This document shows positions 18,428 to 28,282 of a stretch of DNA of 64,000 nt, in pieces. Position numbers and translations under genes: made by a program. Under the pieces are notes generated by a model. That model worked only from the letters and a program-made list of their open reading frames with translations, had not been told where the DNA came from and made no database searches. Positions within the stretch are counted from its first letter, which is position 1, and each line of letters opens with the position of its first letter. This DNA comes from Candidatus Electrothrix aarhusensis (GTDB lineage Bacteria; Desulfobacterota; Desulfobulbia; Desulfobulbales; Desulfobulbaceae), in contig MTKO01000041.1 of assembly GCA_004028505.1 (NCBI GenBank), forward strand, positions 1-64,000, in the 5' to 3' direction.

Positions 18428-18901
18428 TTACTTCTTTATATCACAAAAAAACACAGAGCTGCAAGTCGGAAAATCAGACCCTATCAATACGTATTGCCGA
18501 TCTTCCTTGAATATATAAGTAATCTTCATCCCCAATCTCATAATACAAGGGTTAGGCTCTAACGGTACCCTGTATACAGAGATGTACCATACAAAGGGGC
18601 AAGGTATTGATATTGACCCCATAAATACATAGCCAATCCAATAACTTTCCGGGAACACTTCCGTAAAAGCAGGTAAAGAAAGAGCTGATTGTCCGCTCTT
18701 TCTCGTTATGTACATCGTTAACAACAAATATCGGGAGAATATGTAGCTTGAAAGGCTGCAATAAAGAATATTCACGTTACCATCCTGTACGTTATGGATG
18801 TTCAACGTCTTTATAGAAAAACAACAGGCAATAAAAAAATAACCGTTATTTTTAGAGAAAAGAATTTGCCGGGAAAGAAATCCCGACCAATTTTTTATCA
18901 T
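18428..18901 (-). CDS. Hypothetical protein downstream of a GEMM-like riboswitch
   Basis: 157-residue frame starting MIKNWSGFLSRQIL with a good ribosome site (GGAGAGG, seven bases before the ATG). The composition is hydrophobic, aromatic and cysteine-rich without a recognised domain. The coding case is weak in itself. It is reported because its start lies inside a hairpin directly downstream of a riboswitch-like RNA (18924-19018). A frame break in the 3' half, as in other genes here, would make much of the listed protein wrong. A palindromic AT-rich element occurs about 55 bases into the gene (18837-18855). Confidence 0.4.
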   Translation of the reverse strand: MIKNWSGFLSRQILFSKNNGYFFIACCFSIKTLNIHNVQDGNVNILYCSLSSYIFSRYLLLTMYITRKSGQSALSLPAFTEVFPESYWIGYVFMGSISIPCPFVWYISVYRVPLEPNPCIMRLGMKITYIFKEDRQYVLIGSDFPTCSSVFFCDIKK

Positions 18902-18918
18902 ATCCTCTCCGATTGGTC
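18885..18918 (-). promoter_or_regulatory. Hairpin enclosing ribosome site and start codon (expression platform)
   Basis: The arms GACCAAT (read on the minus strand at 18918-18912) and ATTGGTC (18891-18885) are perfectly complementary and enclose the GGAGAGG ribosome site and the ATG at 18901. This arrangement would block translation when folded. It starts six bases after the riboswitch-like core, the expected place for a translational expression platform. Confidence 0.6.
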
Positions 18919-18923
18919 AAAAG

Positions 18924-19018
18924 CAGGCAACCCGGCGTTCTCCTACAGGAGACCCATGGCTTTCCGACACCGCCTCGCGACGATTGTGGCATTTATCAAC
19001 TTTCCGGCTCCAACCAGA
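18924..19018 (-). ncRNA. GEMM-family riboswitch candidate (c-di-GMP-I / cGAMP type), copy 1
   Basis: On the minus strand the segment contains GTGTCGGAAAGCC, then GGGTCTCC-TGTA-GGAGA and the tail CGCCGGGTTGCC. This order matches the GEMM aptamer: a conserved GGAAAGCC junction, a P2 hairpin and the AGCCGGGUUGCC-like 3' strand. A very similar element sits at 34286-34382 before the rhs gene. Between copies the P2 stem differs in loop and length but keeps its pairing (UCUCC/GGAGA versus UCUC/GAGA), which supports a selected RNA structure. The P1 arm is less regular here than in copy 2. Ligand specificity cannot be assigned by eye. Confidence 0.68.
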
Positions 19019-19168
19019 AAGAATTATATAATTAATTTAATACATCATCAACGTAACATCGTCAACCCCTAATCACAAAAAACAATCACAAAACATATTA
19101 TCTCCAATCCCTTAAGCCCTTATAACGCAACTTTCAAAAGTTATCGATATCGGACTAACAGATTTATA

Positions 19169-20254
19169 CTACTCGAAATAATTACAGGTCTTGTATCCTT
19201 TTTGACGAATCATTTGGTCGCGTTCAGCCATCTTCAAATCTTCGACAACCATTTCCTGCACCATCTCAGCAAAGCTGATCTTTGGCTCCCAGCCTAATTG
19301 CTCTTTTGCCTTAGCTGGATCACCTAAGAGAGTCTCCACTTCTGTAGGACGAAAATAGCGGGGATCAATTTTCACAATTGTTTTACCACTTTTTTCTTCA
19401 ATGCCTATCTCATCTAAACCCTTTCCTTGCCAACTCAATGATATGCCGAGCTCTGTTGCCGCAATCTCAACAAATTCTCGTACAGAATGCTGCACACCAG
19501 TGGCTATCACATAATCCTCTGGTTTCTCCTGCTGCAACATCAGCCATTGCATCTGGACATAGTCTTTCGCGTGCCCCCAGTCCCGCTTGGCGTCCAAATT
19601 ACCTAAATAAAGCGTATCCTGCAGCCCTAGCTTAATACGGGCTAATGCCCTGGTAATTTTGCGAGTGACAAAGGTTTCACCTCGAATTGGTGATTCGTGG
19701 TTAAAGAGAATCCCGTTGCAACAATACATATTATAGGCTTCTCTATAATTTACCGTAATCCAATAGGAATACAGTTTTGCTACGGCATATGGGGAACGTG
19801 GATAAAACGGGGTGTTTTCGGTCTGTGGGATTTCCTGAACCTTTCCAAAAAGCTCTGAGGTTGAAGCTTGATAAAAACGGCTTTTCTTCTCCAAGCCAAG
19901 AATCCGAATAGCTTCAAGCAACCGCAATGTGCCAAGGGAATCACTATTGGCAGTATACTCTGGCGTCTCAAACGATACCGCGACATGACTTTGTGCCGCC
20001 AGATTATATACCTCATCAGGCTGAATTTCCTGCATAATCCTAATGAGATTCGTAGAATCAGTTAGATCGCCATGATGAAGGCGAAAACGAACATCTTCTT
20101 CGTGAGGATCTTGATAAAGATGATCTACGCGATCCGTGTTAAACGAGGAGGTTCGCCGCTTGAGACCATGAACCATATACCCTTTTTCGAGGAGAAATTC
20201 TGCAAGATATGCGCCATCTTGCCCGGTTACCCCGGTAATAAAGGCTTTCTTCAT
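19169..20254 (-). CDS. gmd: GDP-mannose 4,6-dehydratase
   Basis: 361 residues, extended SDR fold: [21 protein letters not shown] (NADP binding), [21 protein letters not shown], the catalytic region with [15 protein letters not shown] (YxxxK) and [16 protein letters not shown], all typical of GMD. It converts GDP-mannose to GDP-4-keto-6-deoxymannose, precursor of GDP-fucose and related sugars. It overlaps the preceding uxs gene by four bases (ATG at 20254), so the pair is translationally coupled. No fucose synthase follows in the window. Confidence 0.96.
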   Translation of the reverse strand: MKKAFITGVTGQDGAYLAEFLLEKGYMVHGLKRRTSSFNTDRVDHLYQDPHEEDVRFRLHHGDLTDSTNLIRIMQEIQPDEVYNLAAQSHVAVSFETPEYTANSDSLGTLRLLEAIRILGLEKKSRFYQASTSELFGKVQEIPQTENTPFYPRSPYAVAKLYSYWITVNYREAYNMYCCNGILFNHESPIRGETFVTRKITRALARIKLGLQDTLYLGNLDAKRDWGHAKDYVQMQWLMLQQEKPEDYVIATGVQHSVREFVEIAATELGISLSWQGKGLDEIGIEEKSGKTIVKIDPRYFRPTEVETLLGDPAKAKEQLGWEPKISFAEMVQEMVVEDLKMAERDQMIRQKGYKTCNYFE

Positions 20255-21234
20255 ATATCTCTTACCGACCAAGTGTCGATTCCCCGTAAAAAATTATCAA
20301 AATATGCGATAGTGGGGACCAGTCCTTCCCGTAAGGAAACCTTGGGTTCCCAACCGAGCTTTTCCTTTGCCAAGGAGATATCCGGTTGGCGCTGTTGCGG
20401 GTCATCTTGAGGAAGAGACTCAAAGATAATCTCCGATTTTGCCCCGGTCATTTCAATGACGTTTTCAGCAAGTTGCAGGATAGTGAACTCGCTAGGGTTA
20501 CCGGTGTTCACCGGTCCAGCGAAGCCGTCCTCCGTGTCCATCAGACGGACAAAGGCCTCTATCAAGTCATCGACGTAACAGAAGGATCTGGACTGCGAAC
20601 CGTCTCCGTAAATAGTTATCGGACGTCCCTGCAAGGCCTGAACAATAAAATTAGAGACAACTCGACCATCATTGGGATGCATCCTCGGACCATAGGTATT
20701 AAAAATCCGAGCCACCTTGATATTCAAATTATGCTGCCGACGATAATCAAAAAACAGGGTCTCTGCGCACCGTTTTCCTTCATCGTAACAGGAGCGAATG
20801 CCGTTCGGGTTAACGTGGCCCCAATACGTCTCTATCTGTGGATGGACCTGAGGATCACCATAGACCTCGGAAGTTGATGCCTGGAAAATCTTAGCCTTGA
20901 CCCGCTTGGCCAATCCCAGCATATTAATGGCCCCATGCACTGAAGTCTTGGTGGTCTGCACTGGGTCAAATTGATAATGGATAGGAGAGGCCGGGCAGGC
21001 AAGGTTGTAAATTTCGTCAACCTCAATATAGAGCGGAAAGGTCACATCATGACGAATCACCTCAAAATAGGGGTTTTCCAGCAGATGGACGATATTTTGC
21101 TTGGCACCCGTAAAATAATTATCCAGACAAACAACCTCATGTCCGTCAGCTAATAGTCGCTCACAAAGATGGGATCCGAGAAAACCAGCTCCACCGGTAA
21201 TAAGTATCCGTTTTTTTTGTTGCACAGCCTTCAT
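20251..21234 (-). CDS. UDP-glucuronate decarboxylase (UDP-xylose synthase)
   Basis: 327 residues, extended [74 protein letters not shown] (YxxxK-type site), [21 protein letters not shown] and [16 protein letters not shown]. The CPASPIHYQ and GKRCAE features distinguish UXS from other epimerases. It makes UDP-xylose from UDP-glucuronate for surface polysaccharide. With gmd it forms a two-gene nucleotide-sugar operon, perhaps feeding the exopolysaccharide associated with the exosortase. Confidence 0.92.
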   Translation of the reverse strand: MKAVQQKKRILITGGAGFLGSHLCERLLADGHEVVCLDNYFTGAKQNIVHLLENPYFEVIRHDVTFPLYIEVDEIYNLACPASPIHYQFDPVQTTKTSVHGAINMLGLAKRVKAKIFQASTSEVYGDPQVHPQIETYWGHVNPNGIRSCYDEGKRCAETLFFDYRRQHNLNIKVARIFNTYGPRMHPNDGRVVSNFIVQALQGRPITIYGDGSQSRSFCYVDDLIEAFVRLMDTEDGFAGPVNTGNPSEFTILQLAENVIEMTGAKSEIIFESLPQDDPQQRQPDISLAKEKLGWEPKVSLREGLVPTIAYFDNFLRGIDTWSVRDI

Positions 21235-21424
21235 ACTGCTCCTATCTATGGTTTACTTTATCTGAAAAACAACAAGGGGAGGGAGGGACAATCATCAAAA
21301 AAAGGCTTGAATACTTGAATGCCACAGAACAAAACAGTTTTCAGTAGCAGGGCAACGGGAAGTATAAAATAATTTATTTCAATGTGTTAATAGCTTATTT
21401 TTTCATATCCCCAAATTTACAACT

Positions 21425-21501
21425 TGGTGCGCCCGGCAGGATTCGAACCTGCGACACCCAGATTAGGAATCTGGTGCTCTATCCTACTGAGCCACGGGCG
21501 C
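21425..21501 (-). tRNA. tRNA-Arg (anticodon CCU)
   Basis: Minus-strand cloverleaf: acceptor GCGCCCG/CGGGCGC, D arm with GCTCAGTAGGATAGAGC, anticodon arm CCAGA-TTCCTAA-TCTGG giving CCU, T arm GCAGGTTCGAATCCTGC, discriminator A and an encoded CCA (21425-21427). It reads AGG codons. Located between glgC and uxs. Confidence 0.96.
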
Positions 21502-21578
21502 AAAAAAAAATGTTAAAAATAAAGAGCCTATTTTTACCTGAAAACGCCTTAAAAGCAAAGCATTTTTAGATGATGCAC

Positions 21579-22858
21579 TTAAAAAATGCCGCCGTGTTTA
21601 AGTTCTGTAGGGAGCACTCTCTCATCGCGCTCCTTTTTCCCCGGACGTATAATGATGCAATTTCTGCCGATCTTCATTTTTTCTGGGACCAACACTTCCT
21701 TACCTATCAAGGTGATGCCACTGTACAAATGGGTTGGATACTCTTGATTGGAAATTTTCTTTGCCTTCTCATCGCCGTGCCCAACAATAGCCCCTTCTCC
21801 GATATGCACTCGTTTATCGCAGACCACTAAATCAACCTCGGCACCAGCTTCAATCACAGAATCTTCCAGGATGACCGAGTCACGTACAACAGCTCCTTTA
21901 CGAACAATCACGCCAGGTGATAATACTGAGTTCAGCACAGTTCCCTCAATCACGCTTCCGGCTGAAATCATAGAGGACTGCACGGTACAGCCTTGCACAA
22001 AACGAGCGGGTCCCCTATCCATGGTTCGTCCATCTGCCTCTGTATTGGGTCGTATCCCCCACTCTTCCGGTGAAATTCCAGAATCGGCACGAAGAATATC
22101 CATATTTGCATCCCAATAGGATTGAATAGTGCCAACATCCCGCCAATACCCGTAAAAGGATAGGCATAGACCTGTTTTTCTTCAATCGCCCGGGGAATAA
22201 TATGCATACCAAAATCGATTTCTTCCCGATCACCGGAAAGGGCCTTCAGAAGATATTCTGTATCAAAGACATAAATCCCCATTGAAGCAAGGTTGGTTTT
22301 CGGTTCTTTCGGTTTTTCTTCCCAATCAACGATACGATTCTCATCATTGACAATCCCAGCGCCGAACTGATGAATCTCACTCTTTGGCACCACCATCATG
22401 CCGATGGTTACACCTGCATTTTTTTCACGATGGTAGGAAATCATATCATCAAAATCCATCTGATAAATATGATCACCGGACAGAATAACAACCTGCTCTG
22501 ATTGATTATCCCTGATGAAATCAATATTTTGCCGGATAGCATCCGCAGTCCCTTTGTACCAATCCGAATCTTTCTCGCCGGTACGGGGGGGCAGAATTTT
22601 AATTCCGCGCGTTCTCCCTGTAAAATCCCAAGCTTCACCGGTCTGGATATGGCGCATTAAGGAGAGGGGTTTATACTGGGTCAGCACACCGACCCGAGTC
22701 AGGCCGGAATTCATCACATTGGACAAAGAAAAATCTATGATCCGATACAGGCCGCCAAAAGGCACTGCCGGTTTAGCCCGATGCCCAACCAAGATATTGA
22801 GACGACTGCCGATACCACCGGCCAGCAAAAGCACCAAGGCATCCTTTGCTTCTCTCAT
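21579..22858 (-). CDS. glgC: Glucose-1-phosphate adenylyltransferase, first copy (frame broken once)
   Basis: Makes ADP-glucose for glycogen. The N-terminal nucleotidyltransferase has LVLLLAGGIGSRL, KPAVPFGGLYRIIDF, WYKGTADAIRQN and LSGDHIYQMDF. The C-terminal left-handed beta-helix includes GCTVQSSMISAGSVIEGTVL and VLSPGVIVRKGAVVRDSV. The frame fails after PFTG near 22147 and resumes as WDANMDILRADS. One missing T restores a 426-residue protein of normal size. The ATG at 22858 has GGAGGA upstream and overlaps the second copy by four bases. Confidence 0.92.
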
Positions 22859-24110
22859 TGCAGTTCCTCCATATCCTCCAGCCCGTTTTCTGGCCATTTT
22901 TCTTCTTCGATACCCGGCGCAACCGAGCATCCGCAACCGATGGTCATTTTGTCAGGAACATGATTATTCCAGCCGATAACCGTCACCCGGTCACTAACAC
23001 CTGTAGGAGATATACCGACCTGAGCATTGGCCCCAAAGGTGGTGTTGACATCACTGACCACCTGCCGGAGCTGTCCCCCCTCTTTGACCAGTGTGTTGAA
23101 AAAAAGCACAGAATTTTCAACAACCGCCCCTTTTTCCACCCGAACACCGGGAAACAAGATAGAATTTTTCACTGTGCCATCAATAATGCATCCATTATAG
23201 GCCAAGGAATTATCTAAAACACCTTGCGACCCAACTTTCAAGGGTTGGCAGTCACGAATATCTCGATGTTCAAGATTGGTTCGTATTCCCCACTTTTCTA
23301 GATCAATCAAAGGATTGCTGCCCAGGAGATCCATAGAGGTTTGCCAGTACTCGTTAACAGTACGGGTGTACCCCCAGTACCCTCGAAATTTATATCCGAG
23401 CACCTTCATTCCCTCCTGCACCATCATCGGAAGAATATCTCTTCCAAATTCATAGGAGCTGCTGCCTGATTCTTCCGAAGTACCTTATAAAGCACTTCCG
23501 GCTTAAAGCAGAGAACCGTCAGAGAAGCCCATTCTCCTTTCGGATCTGCTGGTTTTTCTTCGTAGGAAAGCAGAGGCCCGCCTTCGCTATAATCATCACC
23601 TATTTCTGCTACGCCGAAACGCAGAGCCGCATCTTCCTTCTTCACCTTAATAAAAGCAGCTGTCACATCAGCATCATGTTCATTATGAAAACGGATCATA
23701 TCGCGATAATCCATCTCATAAATATGGTCACCGGAAAGAATAAGGATCTCGGCGGGCTTATGATAGCGGACAAAATCCAGGTTCTGATGTACAGCATCAG
23801 CCGATCCTCTGTACCAATGCGGATTTTCATAATCCTTAAAGGGCGGAAGAATGGAAATACCTCGATGTCGTCCGATCATATCCCAAGCAGCTCCGGTCCC
23901 AATATGATTCACCAGAGAATAGGATCGATACTGACTGAGAATAGCAATCCGCTCAATACCCGAACGCATGAGGTTGGTCAGCGGAAAGTCGATTACCCGT
24001 GCAAATCCACCAAAAGGTACAGCAGACTTGGGACGATAATGGGTCAGCACACCCAGTTCGTCAACGCGGCCACCGGCCAGAATCATCGCCAATGTAGAAG
24101 GCATTACCAT
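22855..24110 (-). CDS. glgC: Glucose-1-phosphate adenylyltransferase, second copy (frame broken once)
   Basis: A divergent paralogue of the adjacent gene: LAMILAGGRVDELGVLTHYRPKSAVPFGG, WYRGSADAVHQNLDF, LSGDHIYEMDYRDM, then GYWGYTRTVNEYW and a beta-helix with GVRVEKGAVVENSVLF. The frame changes near 23464-23466 (KNQAAAPMNL versus SYEFGRDILP). One added base gives 418 residues. Two adjacent GlgC copies could form a heterotetramer with catalytic and regulatory subunits, as GlgC/GlgD do in Firmicutes. This is inference. The first motif retains GG and the substrate PFGG is intact. Confidence 0.9.
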
Positions 24111-24243
24111 AGAGAGACTCCCTGCTCACTCAACTCATATCTTTTTTATTACGGGGGACGGACGCGGGATCAACTCTCCCCCTTTACTGATCAAAGGTCA
24201 GATCCTTCATGTAAACTGTCTATCCCGCAGCCCGCACCCTCAA

Positions 24244-25272
24244 TTACATATGCCGAGTGGCAATACGCATGAGGGTACTGGTTGTAAAGTCCTGGCCCTC
24301 ACGCAACGGAAGGTTTTTCATCGGCAACTCTGCTCGTGCCGCTTCCCGGTGCCCACCTGCCGACCCATATTCAGCAAAGGTCTTACGGGCAAAATTACCT
24401 GCATTTTTCCGATAGCCGTCACAACGAAGAATGACCACTAATTTCTCACCGCTTATCCCTGATACCAGAACCCAGTCAAATTTGTCAACATGATTCAAGA
24501 AATCAGCAATAATAACTAAGATATCCGGCGTGCCAACCCGCCCTATATGGGCATAGGCCCTGCCCTTACTTGATTTTACCTCGTTCAGGGCGATCTTAAA
24601 ATACTTTAACTCGGAACGGCGCAGCTCGGTCAGGTCAAATTTACGAACAAGATTGCGGTTGGCGATATTAAACACATAGCGAAAGGAAATCCCATCCGCC
24701 AACTGCATATTTTTTTTCTCAAAATTTTGTGTATCAACCTTTATCCCATAATAAAGGGCCGTGGCAAGTGCAACTGAGGGGGTAATATTCGCGGCCCGGA
24801 GATATTCCACCATCATCGAGGCGACAGCACCGTATTCAGGGCGGATATCAATAAACTTTGCATCCCAACCCGCCGTAATAGGATGATGGTCTATGACCGC
24901 ATCGAATTTCAGCTTCTCAAAACAGGGCTGATGGGTCGGCTGCGAGTCCAACATAATCAGCTTGGAGTAATCATTTACCGGCAGGGTATGTAGGCGCTCG
25001 ATGGGGATTTTCAGCCGTTCAACCATCGTTATATTGTTGAGTCGCCGTATTTCGTTAGGGTAGCCGATAGTTACGCTTCCCACCCGATAACTGAGCAGCC
25101 GTTTCACCGCCATAGCACTGGCCAGTGAATCTGGATCGGCTGTAATGACGATAAGGACTTCATCGTCTTTCTCAAAAAGCTCGTAAAAACCGTTCAGACG
25201 ATTCAGCGCCGAATTGCGGCTGGCACTGCGAGTAACAACATCTGCTATCTTTTCCAGTCGTTTTTGCTTCAA
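24244..25272 (-). CDS. DHH-family phosphoesterase (NrnA-like oligoribonuclease/pAp phosphatase)
   Basis: 342 residues. The DHH domain is recognisable by DPDSLASAMAVKRLL, LDSQPTH and VIDHHPITAGWD, and the DHHA1 domain by the C-terminal GSAGGHREAARAE. In motif I the usual DxDA is DPDS, a variation seen in this family. It probably hydrolyses short RNA oligomers, pAp or cyclic dinucleotide breakdown products (pGpG), which would connect with GEMM riboswitches. That link is speculative. It lies between xerD and glgC on the minus strand with about 130-base gaps. Confidence 0.82.
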   Translation of the reverse strand: MKQKRLEKIADVVTRSASRNSALNRLNGFYELFEKDDEVLIVITADPDSLASAMAVKRLLSYRVGSVTIGYPNEIRRLNNITMVERLKIPIERLHTLPVNDYSKLIMLDSQPTHQPCFEKLKFDAVIDHHPITAGWDAKFIDIRPEYGAVASMMVEYLRAANITPSVALATALYYGIKVDTQNFEKKNMQLADGISFRYVFNIANRNLVRKFDLTELRRSELKYFKIALNEVKSSKGRAYAHIGRVGTPDILVIIADFLNHVDKFDWVLVSGISGEKLVVILRCDGYRKNAGNFARKTFAEYGSAGGHREAARAELPMKNLPLREGQDFTTSTLMRIATRHM

Positions 25273-25441
25273 GTAAACACCTGTAAGAAAATCGCTGCGT
25301 TAAAAAATGCAGTTCGGACCAGCTGTTATCTGGAGAATTACAGTTCAATTTTTTTTACAAAATACAATTTAGATAATACTACCATAGGGTCATAAAAAAA
25401 TGCAAGCAGGGTTTTCAACCTCTAAGGAATGCTCTTCACCT

Positions 25442-26292
25442 TTACCCGCGCGGATGAAAACGTCGATGCAGTTCCTTTACTCGTCCTTTATCCACATGGG
25501 TATAGATCTGAGTGGTGGAAATATCCGTATGACCGAGCATCATCTGAACAGAGCGCAAATCCGCGCCACCAGCCAAAAGGTGGGTCGCAAAAGAGTGGCG
25601 CATTGTTTTCGGGCTAACAATTTTCTCTATTCCGTTTGCCGCAACTATTCCTTTGAGAATTTGCCAAAAACGGTTACGCGTCATTTTTCCGCCCCCTCCT
25701 GTTACGAAAAGATAGGGGCTGGTTCGCTTACGAAGGAGGACCGGGCGAGTCTTGGTGAGATATTCTTCAATTTGCCCCCCTGCCACCTCGTTAAAAGGGA
25801 CCATCCTCTCTTTATCACCTTTTCCTAAAACACGAACATGGCCACTTGTGAGACTGCAATCGCGAACAGGTAAGCCAACCAACTCCGAGACTCGAATCCC
25901 TGTTGCATAAAGTAAATGCAGCATGGCATAGTTACGTAGAACAAGCGGCTTCTGTTTTTGAGGAACTGTCAGCATCTGTTCCACCTCGGCAACAGTCAGT
26001 ATATCAGGAAGAGCACTAGCGATCTTAGGCGAATCAATGTCAGCAATGGGATTATCCAGTCTCATTTGCTGAAAAACAAGATAGTCAAAAAAAGCCCGCA
26101 GGGCGGAAAGACGTCGAGCATTGCTGCGCGAATTAATATTTCTCTGAAAGCATTCTGCCAGGAAGCTCGGGCCATATCTGGGGTCACAGACTCCGACGTG
26201 TCCACGCCCTGCTTTTGCAAAAATTCAAGAAAAAAATGTAAATCAGAGGCGTAGCTGTTAACGGTATTTTTTGACAACCTGCGATGAACCAC
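25442..26292 (-). CDS. xerD: Site-specific tyrosine recombinase XerD (frame broken once)
   Basis: The catalytic domain carries ATGIRVSELVGL (Arg I), LGKGDKERMVP, TMRHSFATHLLAGGADLRSVQMMLGHTDISTTQIYTH (HxxR region and nucleophile Tyr) and ends LHRRFHPRG like XerD. The N-terminal SAM-like domain is in another frame until about 26140, where one missing base in an A run (minus strand) joins AFRE to NINSRSNARRLSALRAFFDYL. The restored protein is 283 residues from the GTG at 26292, about 15 short of normal. In-frame codons upstream (VHHIDSFLQYL) fit the family but have no start, so the 5' end may hold another error. Resolves chromosome dimers at dif. It follows rpsU. Confidence 0.9.
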
Positions 26293-26371
26293 AAGATACT
26301 GGAGAAAGCTGTCAATATGGTGGACAAGCGGAGAGGTTTTCAGGGTAACGACCGGGAAGGAAAGATTCTAT

Positions 26372-26406
26372 AAGAAAAGCCCTGACACAGGCAACGTGAC
26401 AGGGCT
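26372..26406 (-). terminator. Terminator downstream of rpsU
   Basis: On the minus strand AGCCCTGTCAC and GTGTCAGGGCT form a stem with one flipped pair and a short loop, followed by TTTTCTT. It lies immediately after the rpsU stop. Confidence 0.75.
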
Positions 26407-26413
26407 GAGCAGA

Positions 26414-26608
26414 CTAGTACCGATTTTTCATTCGGTTGAACTTGCGAAGTTTGCGCAGTGCTTCGGCAGACTTGCGACGTTTCTTAATGCTCGGTTTCTC
26501 GTAGTATTCACGTCGTTTCAGTTCGCGTTTCACGCCGTCGATCTGTAACTTCTTCTTCAGCTGGCGGATCGCGTACTCCAAGTCTCCTTTGACTTCTACC
26601 TCAATCAT
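26414..26608 (-). CDS. rpsU: 30S ribosomal protein S21
   Basis: 64 residues: MIEVEVKGDLEYAIRQLKKK, then the basic RRKSAEALRKLRKFNRMKNRY tail in pieces. Size and Arg/Lys-rich C-terminus are standard for S21. It has its own terminator, so high expression is separated from xerD. Confidence 0.93.
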   Translation of the reverse strand: MIEVEVKGDLEYAIRQLKKKLQIDGVKRELKRREYYEKPSIKKRRKSAEALRKLRKFNRMKNRY

Positions 26609-26783
26609 GAAAAATCACATCCTTTTTGATAATGGCATGCCCCATCTGCTTATTTATCTTCAACACGTAAAGTTTTGCACCTTACGATATAATCTGAAGA
26701 ATGTCAACGGAAGCTAGAGATTTTACAGGCCGCAAAACAAATTTTTTATACCTATCGAAAAAATACAATCACGGGGCCTTGGT

Positions 26784-26853
26784 TGAGTAAAGCGAAATCA
26801 GACAATTGGAGCAAAGAGCTGTCTGTTTTTGTTGCACTCAAGCGGATCTATCC
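26784..26853. repeat. Dispersed palindromic repeat, copy 1
   Basis: About 70 bases beginning TTGAGTAAAGCGAAATCAG and ending GTTGCACTCAAGCGGATCT. The two ends are imperfect inverted repeats of each other, so it can fold into a long hairpin. A second copy, roughly 80 percent identical by eye, occurs at 28283-28352 in the same orientation. The two copies bracket the RelE/RHH and RAYT genes. Confidence 0.7.
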
Positions 26854-26866
26854 GGCTCATCTCATT

Positions 26867-27157
26867 TCATTTATAGGCATTTTGCCGATGCTGAATATCC
26901 ACGACAACAACAATCACTTTACCCTCCTCAATAAGATAAAAAAGGCGGTAATTCCCCATCCTGAAGCGATAATATCCTGACAGATCTCCTTTCAGCTTTT
27001 TGATATTCGCCCCGAAATAGGGATTTTTTCGCAGCTGCGGATACACAACATTTTTTATCTTCGCATACAGAGACGGATCAAGCTTCTTTTTGCGTTTCTC
27101 AAATTTTTTGGACTCTGCTATGCTGAACTCAAACAAGAGTATATTCTCCTCGTTCAA
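26867..27157 (-). CDS. RelE/ParE-family toxin
   Basis: 96 residues. The pattern FEKRKKKLDPSLYAKI, LRKNPYFGANIKKLKGDLSGYYRFRMGNYRLFYLI and VVVVDIQHRQNAY is that of RelE/YafQ/ParE toxins, with the typical core G-x-YRxRxGxYR. RelE types cut mRNA in the ribosome and ParE types poison gyrase, and I cannot decide between them. It overlaps the antitoxin gene by 29 bases and is AT-rich compared with neighbours. Confidence 0.88.
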   Translation of the reverse strand: MNEENILLFEFSIAESKKFEKRKKKLDPSLYAKIKNVVYPQLRKNPYFGANIKKLKGDLSGYYRFRMGNYRLFYLIEEGKVIVVVVDIQHRQNAYK

Positions 27158-27365
27158 GCTCTTTCATACCATCTTTCAGATTCTGCACCAGCTCAGTATC
27201 CTGGAGGATTTCATCCATTTCATCATTGTCGACATACTGCACCGAGGAAAGGTACTGCATTACAGCAAATTCTATAAAGTTGGAAAGATTCCTTTTTTGC
27301 CCATCTGCCGCTGTTTTTATCATCCGGTAGACCGTATCATCAACCCGCATAGTCACTGTTTTCAT
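27129..27365 (-). CDS. Ribbon-helix-helix antitoxin of the RelE pair
   Basis: 78 residues. The N-terminal MKTVTMRVDDTVYRMIKTAA and NLSNFIEFAVMQYL form a ribbon-helix-helix DNA-binding dimerisation domain. The acidic C-terminal half (EMDEILQDTELVQNLKDGM) would wrap the toxin. It precedes and overlaps the toxin gene, the usual order allowing autorepression. Confidence 0.86.
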   Translation of the reverse strand: MKTVTMRVDDTVYRMIKTAADGQKRNLSNFIEFAVMQYLSSVQYVDNDEMDEILQDTELVQNLKDGMKELERGEYTLV

Positions 27366-27453
27366 TGTTGCCCTCCTCGTGGAATGAAAAATCTATATGA
27401 ATACATTGTATTCAATTTTATTCACAGCGTCAAAAAATCTCGGGTGAAAATTA

Positions 27454-27498
27454 CAGGGCACGGCACGCCGTGTCCCTACACCACGCCGTGTCCCTACA
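27454..27498. repeat. REP-like palindromes beside the RAYT gene
   Basis: AGGGCACGGCACGCCGTGTCCCT (split as AGGGCACGGCAC and GCCGTGTCCCT) followed at once by a half copy ACGCCGTGTCCCTAC. They sit at the 3' end of the RAYT gene and match the GTAGGGGCACGG palindrome family found inside the RAYT and rhs genes. Confidence 0.8.
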
Positions 27499-28111
27499 CC
27501 ACCCACGCCTCATGGCCGTAGGGCGGGGAGGATTCACGGGTTTCACCTGGGAATGGGGGCTGATCGGGATGCAATGCGTCTTCGTGCCAACGGGTCGGGT
27601 TATTGTGGATGTATTCGCGGATGCGCTGCAATTCTGTCTCGTTGCGGATGATGTGTTCCCAATAATTTGGTTGCCATAATTTGTTGCCGGGGGTGTTGCG
27701 TAGGATATTAACGTTTTTTGTGGCTGCGGATTTGAATGCCCGGACAATGGTGGGAAGGGAACCGGAAACCGGTTTACCGAACCGTTCTGTCGTAGGGGCA
27801 CGACATGTAGGGGCACGGCGCGCCGTGCCCCTACGGGCGGTATCGATAAGAACAATAATGCCGTGAAAATGATTGGGCATGACCGTCCATGCATCCAATT
27901 CGACGGTATCGCGGATGTCGCCGGTTTTGATCCATTGTTCGGCAACGATATTCCCCGCATCATGCAACCGCATGACCCTGTTTGTTATTTCCCCGAACAG
28001 GCATTCCCGGCCCTGCACACAGATGGTCACGAAATAGGCCCCGGCCTGTGCATAATCGTAATTGCGCAGACGGATAGAACGGCGGTGATGAATGTCCGGG
28101 TTATACGGCAT
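27494..28111 (-). CDS. REP-associated tyrosine transposase (RAYT, IS200/IS605-like TnpA)
   Basis: 205 residues. It opens with RRSIRLRNYDYAQAGAYFVTICVQGRECLFG. The HUH pair is in AWTVMPNHFHGIIVLI, and the nucleophile Tyr lies in IREYIHNNPTRW. RAYTs recognise REP palindromes. Exactly such palindromes flank the gene (27454-27498, 28136-28162) and one is inserted inside it (27808-27835), adding residues like TARRGTARRAPTCRAP between the HUH and Tyr motifs. Whether the protein is still active with this insert is unclear. No IS ends or target duplications are seen. Confidence 0.9.
   Translation of the reverse strand: MPYNPDIHHRRSIRLRNYDYAQAGAYFVTICVQGRECLFGEITNRVMRLHDAGNIVAEQWIKTGDIRDTVELDAWTVMPNHFHGIIVLIDTARRGTARRAPTCRAPTTERFGKPVSGSLPTIVRAFKSAATKNVNILRNTPGNKLWQPNYWEHIIRNETELQRIREYIHNNPTRWHEDALHPDQPPFPGETRESSPPYGHEAWVV
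27808..27835. repeat. Perfect 28-bp REP-like palindrome inside the RAYT gene
   Basis: The half-site GTAGGGGCACGGCG is followed by its exact reverse complement. It is in frame in the transposase gene. A truncated preceding copy (CGTAGGGGCACGACAT) lies at 27792-27807. Confidence 0.9.
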
Positions 28112-28135
28112 GGTCGTTTGTTATTCCACGGTGTT

Positions 28136-28162
28136 GTAGGGGCAGGTCCCCGTGCCTGCCTG
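28136..28162. repeat. Divergent REP-like palindrome upstream of RAYT
   Basis: GTAGGGGCAGGTCCCCGTGCC with a further GCC; the same GTAGGGGCA opening as the other copies but altered centre. Lies just upstream of the RAYT start on the minus strand. Confidence 0.55.
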
Positions 28163-28282
28163 GTGGAACCTGCCGGGATCGTGGGGGGATTACAGGGCGG
28201 ACACAGGGATCCGCACCCTACCAAATTCCGGGTAATCCCTCCGGCCCGTGCATCATCGTCATTGCGCAGGCACGTAGGTCTT

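Noticed and set aside
20386-20877. 163-codon plus-strand frame opposite uxs
   Set aside because: The minus-strand SDR enzyme has all family motifs. The opposite frame has none.
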